From contig JACOTK010000310.1 in assembly GCA_016178435.1 (NCBI GenBank), forward strand, positions 1 through 12,798: DNA of 12,798 nucleotides, in the 5' to 3' direction. The notes below the pieces were generated by a model. The model was not told the origin of the DNA, did not search any database, and saw nothing but the letters and a program-made list of their open reading frames with translations. This document shows positions 6,306 through 11,690 of this stretch, piece by piece. The stretch's first letter is position 1; each line of letters opens with the position of its first letter. The stretch is from Actinomycetota bacterium (lineage in GTDB: Bacteria; Actinomycetota; Acidimicrobiia; Acidimicrobiales; CADCSY01). A program made the translations under genes and the position numbers.

Positions 6306-7106
6306 ATGGCGAAACCGGCCATCGATCCTCGCCTCAACGCCCGCCGGATCGAGGTGTTGCGTTCGCGGGGTCGCCGCCGTCTTCAGGTGATGGGCTCGCT
6401 GGGCGGTGTGGGGGCGTTGTCCGTCGCAGCATGGGGCCTGGTCCAGTCCCCACTGCTCGACCTTGATCACGTCAGGGTTCAACCTTTGGTCGAGGTGACG
6501 CCGAACCTGCACGTGGACGCACGAACCATCGAGCAGGCATCGGGGCTCCACCGCGGGGACCCGCTGTTCAACCGTGATCTGGCGGCGGTTCGCCGCAGGG
6601 TGCTCGATGTTCCATGGGTGGCCGAGGTCGAGGTGACCCGGGAGTGGCCCGGAACGGTCGCGATACGTGTCGGTGAGCGGGTTCCGCTGGTAGTGGTCCC
6701 GAGGACGGGGCAGGGATGGATGTTGGTCGATGGGGAGGGACGTGCCCTTGATGCTGTGCCCGATGTGCCGGCGGGCATCGTTCCGGTCGAGGGCGTGAAA
6801 CCTGTTGAGGCGCCGGGTCGGATGTTGGGCCCGGATGGAAGAGGAGCCCTTGCATTGGTCGGCGCGATTCCTGCCACGCTGCGACCACAGGTGATTCGGA
6901 TCGTCCTGGCGGCCGACGGATCTCTTGTTGCATTCCTCCGTCTGGTGGACGATGAGGACGAGGTTGAGGTCCGCTTCGGTCCACCGGTTGATCTGAAGGT
7001 GAAGGCGCTCGACCTGGCAACGCTGCTGGCCGGTGTCGAGACCCGGGGCGTGGCAGTTCTGGACGTCCGTGTGCCGGGAACCCCGGTGGTCATCCGTCGG
7101 CCTTGA
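6306..7106 (+). CDS. ftsQ: FtsQ, divisome membrane protein with POTRA domain
   Basis: About 266 residues with FtsQ/DivIB architecture: a basic cytoplasmic N-terminus (many Arg, residues 1-27), one transmembrane helix (~28-47), then an extracytoplasmic POTRA domain (~51-123) with DHVRVQ, the GL.RGDPLF stretch, the VPWVAEVEVTREWPGTV signature and VGERVPL. A beta domain follows with GWMLVDGEGRALD. FtsQ bridges early and late divisome proteins together with FtsB and FtsL. It lies between murB and ftsZ, its usual place, and ftsA is absent, as is common in actinobacteria. Start: the ATG at 6306 is preferred; an ATG at 6276 would add ten residues, and the open frame further upstream overlaps murB without family support. 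Confidence 0.9.
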   Translation: MAKPAIDPRLNARRIEVLRSRGRRRLQVMGSLGGVGALSVAAWGLVQSPLLDLDHVRVQPLVEVTPNLHVDARTIEQASGLHRGDPLFNRDLAAVRRRVLDVPWVAEVEVTREWPGTVAIRVGERVPLVVVPRTGQGWMLVDGEGRALDAVPDVPAGIVPVEGVKPVEAPGRMLGPDGRGALALVGAIPATLRPQVIRIVLAADGSLVAFLRLVDDEDEVEVRFGPPVDLKVKALDLATLLAGVETRGVAVLDVRVPGTPVVIRRP

Positions 7107-7127
7107 GCCCGTGCCGCTGCGGCCACG

Positions 7128-7139
7128 AGACAAATGTCT
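7128..7139. promoter_or_regulatory. 12-bp inverted repeat at the ftsZ promoter, possible operator
   Basis: AGACA-AA-TGTCT is a perfect inverted repeat with a 2-bp centre. Its right edge touches the TTGACC -35 candidate of ftsZ, a normal position for a repressor or activator site. It lies in the 136-bp ftsQ-ftsZ gap (7107-7242). The binding protein is unknown; chance occurrence is possible. Confidence 0.3.
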
Positions 7140-7168
7140 TGACCCTCAGCTCATCGTGAGGTTATCGT
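7139..7168 (+). promoter_or_regulatory. Putative ftsZ promoter
   Basis: TTGACC (7139-7144) and TATCGT (7163-7168) are separated by 18 bp and fit a housekeeping sigma promoter, predicting a leader of about 65-70 nt. A second weaker candidate lies downstream (TTTACA at 7187-7192 with TAGAGG at 7210-7215). The gap is visibly more AT-rich than the flanking genes, as expected for a promoter region; ftsZ genes often have several promoters. Confidence 0.5.
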
Positions 7169-7231
7169 ATGAACCACTACGAGAGCTTTACATAACTCTA
7201 AACCTGTACTAGAGGTAGAGGTCCAACCCCC

Positions 7232-7237
7232 GAGGAG
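7232..7237 (+). promoter_or_regulatory. ftsZ ribosome binding site
   Basis: GAGGAG lies 5 nt before the ATG at 7243. It decides the start, because an in-frame GTG at 7237 overlaps this site and is therefore unlikely. Confidence 0.8.
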
Positions 7238-7242
7238 TGGTC

Positions 7243-8322
7243 ATGGTCGGCAATCCACAGAACTATCTGGCAGTCATCAAGGTCGTGGGTATCGGCGGCG
7301 GCGGCGTCAACGCGGTCAACCGGATGATCGATGCGGGACTGAAGGGTGTGGAGTTCATCGGCATCAACACCGATGCCCAGGCACTCCTCATGAGCGACGC
7401 CGAGCTCAAGCTCGACATCGGTCAGGAAGTGACCCGTGGCCTCGGCGCCGGCAGCGACCCCGAGGTCGGCCGCATGGCAGCCGAGGACCATCGGGCAGAG
7501 ATCGAGGCAGCGCTCCAGGGCGCCGACATGGTCTTCATCACCGCAGGCAAGGGCGGTGGAACCGGAACCGGTGGCGCCCCGGTCGTTGCCGAGATCGCCA
7601 AGAGCATCGGTGCTCTCACCATTGGGGTGGTGACCCGCCCCTTCTCCTTCGAGGGTCGTCGTCGCTCCGTGCAGGCCGATCACGGTATCCAGAACCTCAA
7701 GGAAAAGGTCGATACGCTGATCGTCATTCCGAACGACCGCCTCCTCACGGTCTCGAACGAGAAGACCTCAATGCTCAATGCCTTCAAGGCGGCCGACGAG
7801 GTTCTGCTCCAGGGGGTCCAGGGCATCACGGAGCTCATCACCACGCCCGGCCTGATCAACACCGACTTCGCCGACGTGAAGATGATTCTCACCAACGCGG
7901 GTTCGGCTCTCATGGGAATCGGCAATGGCTCAGGCGAAGGGCGCTCGGTCAATGCTGCTCGTGCGGCAATCTCCAGCCCTCTCCTCGAAGCCTCCATCGA
8001 GGGAGCCCGAGGCATCCTGCTCTCCATCACCGGTGGCAGCGACATGGGCTTGTTCGAGGTGAACGAAGCGGCAGAGATCATCCACGGCGTGGCGCATCCG
8101 GATGCGAACATCATCTTCGGCGCCGTGATCGACGATGCCATGGGCGACGAGGTTCGCGTCACGGTCATTGCCGCCGGCTTCGACCGCTGGGACGAGAGCC
8201 GAGGACGATCGGCCGGCAGGAGTGAGGCCGACATGTTGGATCTCTCCGACGGCAAGGATCTCTTCGGTGACGGACTGGATCTCGATGACGATGAGTTCGA
8301 CGTCCCCTCGTTCCTGAAGTAG
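7243..8322 (+). CDS. ftsZ: FtsZ, cell division GTPase
   Basis: A 359-residue tubulin homologue that forms the Z ring. The GTP-binding domain shows VVGIGGGGVNAVNRM, INTDAQAL, the tubulin signature GKGGGTGTGG (102-111), TRPFSFEGRRR and PNDRLL; the T7 synergy loop is NTDFADVK (206-213) with catalytic Asp residues. The fold ends near residue 315 (VIAAGF), followed by a disordered linker of only ~30 residues and a conserved C-terminal peptide, DDDEFDVPSFLK, the expected docking site for SepF (encoded three genes downstream). Residue 103 in the signature is Lys where Met or Glu is usual. ftsZ has its own promoter region and a strong ribosome binding site, consistent with higher expression than its neighbours. 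Length is short for an actinobacterial FtsZ because of the linker. Confidence 0.97.
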   Translation: MVGNPQNYLAVIKVVGIGGGGVNAVNRMIDAGLKGVEFIGINTDAQALLMSDAELKLDIGQEVTRGLGAGSDPEVGRMAAEDHRAEIEAALQGADMVFITAGKGGGTGTGGAPVVAEIAKSIGALTIGVVTRPFSFEGRRRSVQADHGIQNLKEKVDTLIVIPNDRLLTVSNEKTSMLNAFKAADEVLLQGVQGITELITTPGLINTDFADVKMILTNAGSALMGIGNGSGEGRSVNAARAAISSPLLEASIEGARGILLSITGGSDMGLFEVNEAAEIIHGVAHPDANIIFGAVIDDAMGDEVRVTVIAAGFDRWDESRGRSAGRSEADMLDLSDGKDLFGDGLDLDDDEFDVPSFLK

Positions 8323-8335
8323 GCAACCCGGACCG

Positions 8336-8995
8336 ATGTCGCTGGTTGGGCACTACCGCTTCACCGAGCGGCAGGACGGTGATCTTGCGGTGCGTGCCGA
8401 AGGAGTGGAACGCCGACGCTCCGATGTGGTGGATCTCCCATGGACCTGGCTCAATCAGGTCCATGGAAGCACGGTGGTGACAGTCGATCGTCCCGGGCGC
8501 CACGCCGGAGCGCAGGCGGATGCAGCGGTGACCGCACACGCCGGCGTCGTGGTTGCCGTTCAGACCGGGGACTGTGCCCCCATTGCCCTCCTGGCCCCCG
8601 GAGCGGTCGGCGTGGTGCACGCAGGCTGGAGGGGTCTCGCCGCCGGTGTCGTCACGAATGCGGTCGACGCGTTGCGCCGGCTGAGCAACGGGCCTATTCG
8701 GGCGGTGCTGGGACCATGCATCCATGCGGAGTGCTACGAGTTCGGAGGCGATGACCTGGATGCCCTTGCCGGGCAGTTCGGTGATGCCGTACGCGGCGTG
8801 ACCCGGCAGGGTTCACCCGCTCTGGATCTGCCGGCGGCGACCACGATCGCATTGTCACGCAGCGGCGTGGTCTCGATCGACGACGTTCACTGCTGTACCT
8901 CGTGCTCGTCCCGTCATTGGTCACACCGGGCCCGTGGCGACGCGGGACGCCAGGCCCTGGTCGCGTGGATGGAGGATGACGCCCATGACACCTGA
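8336..8995 (+). CDS. pgeF: PgeF/YfiH family (laccase-domain) purine nucleoside phosphorylase-like protein
   Basis: A 219-residue member of the YfiH/PgeF (DUF152) family. Family members have been described as zinc-dependent purine nucleoside phosphorylases/adenosine deaminases, and E. coli PgeF as a peptidoglycan-editing factor. Motifs: NQVHG with His43, TGDCAPIAL with Cys80, VHAGWRG with His95 (the three expected metal ligands), GPCIHAECYEFG, and near the end CCTSC with SHRARGDAGRQA, corresponding to the family's SYRR...GRQ region. The cluster ftsZ-pgeF-yggS-sepF is standard in Gram-positive bacteria. It starts 13 bp after ftsZ without a clear Shine-Dalgarno, so it is probably cotranscribed, and it overlaps yggS by 11 bp. 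The biological substrate in this organism is not shown by the sequence. Confidence 0.88.
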   Translation: MSLVGHYRFTERQDGDLAVRAEGVERRRSDVVDLPWTWLNQVHGSTVVTVDRPGRHAGAQADAAVTAHAGVVVAVQTGDCAPIALLAPGAVGVVHAGWRGLAAGVVTNAVDALRRLSNGPIRAVLGPCIHAECYEFGGDDLDALAGQFGDAVRGVTRQGSPALDLPAATTIALSRSGVVSIDDVHCCTSCSSRHWSHRARGDAGRQALVAWMEDDAHDT

Positions 8996-9710
8996 CCCCA
9001 CCGGGATCGACGGAACGGAAGTCGGGCGGCGGTTGGACCAGGTCCGCGACCGCATCGCCGAAGCCGGAGGCGATCCGGAGCGAGTCAGGATCGTGGCTGT
9101 CACGAAGGGGTTCGGTCCCGACGCCGTCCGGTCGGCCATGGCCGTGGGTGTCGTCGACATCGCCGAGAGCTATGCCCAGGAGTTGTTGCCAAAGGTGCGA
9201 GACCTGCAGGGGGCCCCGCGCGGCGCCGGGGAGGCCGGGTGGTCGCCGACATGGCACTTCATCGGTCGCCTGCAATCCAACAAGGTCAGGCTTCTCGCTC
9301 CGGTCATCTCGGTGTGGCAGAGCATCGATCGCGCAAAGCTCGTTGCCGAGGTGGCCCGCTGGGCACCCGGAGCGCAGGTGCTCATCGAGGTAAACGTCGC
9401 CGGCGAGGCGGGCAAGGGGGGCTGTCCGCCCGGCGATGTCGGCGCATTGGTCAGTCGAGCCCGGGATTACGGGCTCGACGTGACCGGTTTGATGACCGTC
9501 GCTCCTCGTGGCGCCGACCAGGTTGTGCGCTCAGCCTTTCGGTTGCTCACGAGCTTGGCCGATGCGCAGGGCCTGGGGGAGCGGTCCATGGGGATGAGCG
9601 GAGACTATGGGATTGCCGTTCAGGAGGGAGCGACGACCATCCGTCTCGGTGCTGCGCTGTTCGGCCCACGCACCGATCCCCGCAAAGCGCATCAGGAAAT
9701 GCGAAACTAG
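8985..9710 (+). CDS. yggS: YggS/PLPBP family pyridoxal-phosphate homeostasis protein
   Basis: About 241 residues forming an alanine-racemase-like TIM barrel that binds PLP without known catalysis and buffers cellular vitamin B6. Visible signatures: the PLP lysine in RIVAVTKGFGP (Lys41), ESYAQELLPK in place of the usual GENRVQE loop, WHFIGRLQSNK (90-100), VLIEVNVAGEAGKGG, GLMTVAP, and the phosphate-binding SMGMSGDYGIAVQ...RLGAALFGPR. Start: GGAGG at 8971-8975 is 9 nt before the ATG at 8985; the ATG at 8976 abuts that site and is unlikely. It overlaps pgeF by 11 bp. Its place before sepF is conserved across Gram-positive bacteria. Confidence 0.92.
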   Translation: MTPDPTGIDGTEVGRRLDQVRDRIAEAGGDPERVRIVAVTKGFGPDAVRSAMAVGVVDIAESYAQELLPKVRDLQGAPRGAGEAGWSPTWHFIGRLQSNKVRLLAPVISVWQSIDRAKLVAEVARWAPGAQVLIEVNVAGEAGKGGCPPGDVGALVSRARDYGLDVTGLMTVAPRGADQVVRSAFRLLTSLADAQGLGERSMGMSGDYGIAVQEGATTIRLGAALFGPRTDPRKAHQEMRN

Positions 9711-9720
9711 AATCCACACG

Positions 9721-9726
9721 AAGGAG
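9721..9726 (+). promoter_or_regulatory. sepF ribosome binding site
   Basis: AAGGAG lies 8 nt before the sepF ATG, one of the strongest ribosome binding sites in the window. The gap after yggS is only 24 bp, so cotranscription is likely. Confidence 0.8.
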
Positions 9727-9734
9727 ATCAGCGA

Positions 9735-10301
9735 ATGTCATCGATGTGGCGACGAGCGATGTTGTATCTCGGGCTTGGACCCGACGAGGAGTACGACTAC
9801 GACGATTCGGGTTACGACGCGGTCTACGAGGAAAGCCCTGACCTCGGCGCTCTGTCGCCGGGACGCCCGCAACAGCGGAGCGTGGCAGAGCCCTCAGGTC
9901 CTTCCGTCGTCATGGGTTCGGTTCGACCATTGACACGTGAGCCCTACCAGCCGGGTCCTGCGGTGACGGTGACCGCGAGCCCACCGAGTGCGCCCCGGGG
10001 ATCGGGCACCGTGCGTCCCGTGGCGGCGCCTGTCAATGCCAAACCCCACACGGTGTGTCCGGACTCGTTCAATGAGGTGCAGGAGATCGCCGACAGGTTC
10101 ATGGCGGGAACGCCCGTGATCATGAACCTGCAGGGCGTGGACCGAGATCTCTCGCGTCGTTTCGTCGATTTCGCCAGCGGCATGTGCTACGGCCTGAACG
10201 GCCAGATGGAACGAGTGACCAACCAGGTATATCTGCTCACGCCCTCCAACGTCGAGGTCTCAACGGAGGATCGACGCCACTTGCAGGAGCGGAACGCCTA
10301 G
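9735..10301 (+). CDS. sepF: SepF, FtsZ membrane anchor
   Basis: A 188-residue SepF. The first ~13 residues (SSMWRRAMLYLGLG) form the amphipathic membrane-binding helix; residues ~15-105 are a disordered linker, first acidic and Tyr-rich (DEEYDYDDSGYD), then Pro/Ser-rich. Residues ~107-172 are the conserved SepF domain: PDSFNEVQEIADRF, PVIMNLQGVD, RRFVDFASGMCYGLNG and VYLLTP. SepF dimers bind the FtsZ C-terminal peptide and tether Z-ring filaments to the membrane, and here it probably replaces the missing FtsA. The start is fixed by AAGGAG 8 nt upstream. The linker is long but within the actinobacterial range. It lies between yggS and yggT as in other actinobacteria. Confidence 0.95.
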   Translation: MSSMWRRAMLYLGLGPDEEYDYDDSGYDAVYEESPDLGALSPGRPQQRSVAEPSGPSVVMGSVRPLTREPYQPGPAVTVTASPPSAPRGSGTVRPVAAPVNAKPHTVCPDSFNEVQEIADRFMAGTPVIMNLQGVDRDLSRRFVDFASGMCYGLNGQMERVTNQVYLLTPSNVEVSTEDRRHLQERNA

Positions 10302-10306
10302 ACCGG

Positions 10307-10312
10307 TAGGTT
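10307..10312 (+). promoter_or_regulatory. -10 element giving a probable leaderless yggT transcript
   Basis: TAGGTT matches TANNNT and lies 6 nt before the ATG at 10319, so the predicted transcription start coincides with the start codon. There is no Shine-Dalgarno, which fits a leaderless mRNA. A TTGCAG at 10281-10286 is too far (20 bp) to be a confident -35. Confidence 0.45.
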
Positions 10313-10318
10313 GTGGGC

Positions 10319-10582
10319 ATGGGCCGACTTCTTTGCACACTGACCGACCTCTTCACCATCTGCATGTTCGCGCGGATCGTTCTGAGCTGGTTTCCACTCG
10401 AGTCAGGTGGCCTTGCCTCCCAGGCGGCCTCGGTGCTTTACAGCGTGACCGAGCCTGTGCTGGGCCCGATCCGTCGCATGCTGCCACCTGTCGGGGTCGG
10501 TGGGATGGGGTTTGACCTTTCGCCGATGATCGTGCTCCTCCTGTTGAACTTCCTGATCAAGCCCATTGTCTGCGGTTTGTAG
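10319..10582 (+). CDS. yggT: YggT family membrane protein
   Basis: An 87-residue small integral membrane protein of the YggT family. Two hydrophobic helices (~4-25 and ~67-85) flank the family signature: ARIVLSWFP at the end of helix 1, then TEPVLGPIRRMLPP (44-57) and DLSPMIVLLLLNFL. The family's biochemical role is not firmly established; it is almost always encoded between sepF and divIVA and has been linked to division and envelope functions. Start: the ATG at 10319 is favoured because it sits at the expected transcription start of TAGGTT; a GTG at 10313 would add two residues and lies directly against that element. Confidence 0.88.
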   Translation: MGRLLCTLTDLFTICMFARIVLSWFPLESGGLASQAASVLYSVTEPVLGPIRRMLPPVGVGGMGFDLSPMIVLLLLNFLIKPIVCGL

Positions 10583-10598
10583 CGGGAGTACCGCTCCC
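10581..10598 (+). terminator. Short hairpin after yggT, weak terminator or attenuator
   Basis: GGGAG (10584-10588) can pair with CTCCC (10594-10598), or alternatively AGCGG (10581-10585) with CCGCT (10591-10595). Both are 5-bp stems with 5-nt loops and exclude each other. No T-tract follows. It lies in the 45-bp gap between yggT and the divIVA promoter. Confidence 0.25.
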
Positions 10599-10614
10599 CT
10601 GGGACCGAGCCGGT

Positions 10615-10620
10615 TAAGAT
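10615..10620 (+). promoter_or_regulatory. -10 element giving a probable leaderless divIVA transcript
   Basis: TAAGAT is a good TANNNT match 7 nt before the divIVA ATG at 10628, so transcription should begin at or next to the start codon. No Shine-Dalgarno precedes the gene. No convincing -35 was found. Confidence 0.5.
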
Positions 10621-10627
10621 CGCGCTC

Positions 10628-11560
10628 ATGGACGTCTCGCCGCAACTTCTTCGTGAGGTCGAGTTTCGTGAACAGTGGCGTGGTTACAGCCCCGACGAGG
10701 TCGACGAGTTTCTCGAGCGCCTCGCCGTAGCAGTCGAGGCGCTCCAGGCCCAACTGCGGGACGCGATGCGTCGCGTCGAGCTTGCGGAGCAACGCTCCGG
10801 TGAGAAGGAGGACAGCGGCGACGAACTTCGTCGCACGCTGGTGTTGGCGCAGCGCACCGCTGATGCAGCGGTTGAGGAAGCACGAAGGCAGGCGGAGGAC
10901 ATGGTTGCTGACGCCCAGGAACGCGCCGCAATGATCATCGACGATGCAAGTCGTCACGCCGACGAGGTGCTCGGCGCTCTCGTCGAGCATCGAGCCATGC
11001 TCGAGGAGGACGTCGAGGGTCTGAATGCGTACGTCCTGCAATATCGCAAGCGCCTCCAGCGTGAGTTGCGCGAGGGTCTGAGTTGGTTGGAACGGTCCGG
11101 GCGCCTGGAGGCGGGCCCATTGCCCGAGTTGAGCGACCTTTCCGTGCTGCCCGTGCCCCAGCCGGCTGATCCTCGGGACGACATCTACCAGGAGGAGGTT
11201 GCCCCCGGGAACCTCGCGGGTGTCGCGAACGAGCCGGTGGCCGGCGCTGCTGAGGACGTTGTTCGTTTTGACGATACGGCTGCCTACGACATGTCCACGC
11301 ACATGGGTGCCGGCGATGACACCGGCCCCCACGGGATCCTGACGGAGTCGACAACGGCCGGGTCCGGGTCCAGGGAGGTCGGCGTTGGGGACGAGGACGA
11401 CGGACAGGATCCCTTCCTTGCCGAGTTGCGACGTGCGGTGACCGAGGCAGAACCTCTCGGCCCTCGCGATCAGGAGCCGGTGCGGGACGCGGGGAAGTTC
11501 CTTGATGACGACCTTTACGACGAAGGATTTTCCTCCCGATTTCGTCGCCGTCGCTCCTGA
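10628..11560 (+). CDS. divIVA: DivIVA/Wag31-like polar coiled-coil protein
   Basis: A 310-residue DivIVA homologue. The N-terminal lipid-binding domain (residues ~2-33) contains the signature FREQWRGYSPDEVDEFLERL; Trp17-Arg18 align with the membrane-inserting Phe17-Arg18 of Bacillus subtilis DivIVA. Residues ~28-158 are rich in Glu, Arg, Ala and Leu with heptad-like spacing and form the coiled coil. Residues ~160-310 are low-complexity, acidic and Gly/Asp/Pro-rich, ending in a short basic patch (FRRRRS). In actinobacteria such proteins sit at negatively curved membrane, usually the poles or septum, and direct wall growth. The gene closes the conserved sepF-yggT-divIVA set and probably has its own leaderless promoter. 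The alternative, a septum-associated SepIVA-like paralogue, cannot be excluded from sequence alone. Confidence 0.85.
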   Translation: MDVSPQLLREVEFREQWRGYSPDEVDEFLERLAVAVEALQAQLRDAMRRVELAEQRSGEKEDSGDELRRTLVLAQRTADAAVEEARRQAEDMVADAQERAAMIIDDASRHADEVLGALVEHRAMLEEDVEGLNAYVLQYRKRLQRELREGLSWLERSGRLEAGPLPELSDLSVLPVPQPADPRDDIYQEEVAPGNLAGVANEPVAGAAEDVVRFDDTAAYDMSTHMGAGDDTGPHGILTESTTAGSGSREVGVGDEDDGQDPFLAELRRAVTEAEPLGPRDQEPVRDAGKFLDDDLYDEGFSSRFRRRRS

Positions 11561-11630
11561 TCCGCCCGATTGGGCCGATGTGGGGACGATGAGGTTGTTG
11601 CCTGTTCGGTGGGAAGGCCTCGTAGTTGTC

Positions 11631-11636
11631 TATGCT
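11631..11636 (+). promoter_or_regulatory. Possible -10 element upstream of the repeat-tailed membrane protein
   Basis: TATGCT fits TANNNT in the 130-bp gap after divIVA (11561-11690) and would give a leader of about 48 nt. That leader contains a six-codon frame, ATG at 11674 to TGA at 11692-11694, whose stop overlaps the downstream GTG in a GTGA. No clear -35 is seen; read-through from divIVA is also possible. Nothing else was recognised in this gap. Confidence 0.3.
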
Positions 11637-11690
11637 GCCCGCTACGCAGGCATTCGTCAGGTGGGTGTCGGTTATGAATCTCAGGGATAG

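Noticed and set aside
11502..11690. 62-codon plus-strand frame between divIVA and the last gene
   Set aside because: It overlaps the divIVA end by 59 bp in another frame, has no clear ribosome binding site or family motif, and the interval is better read as a promoter gap.
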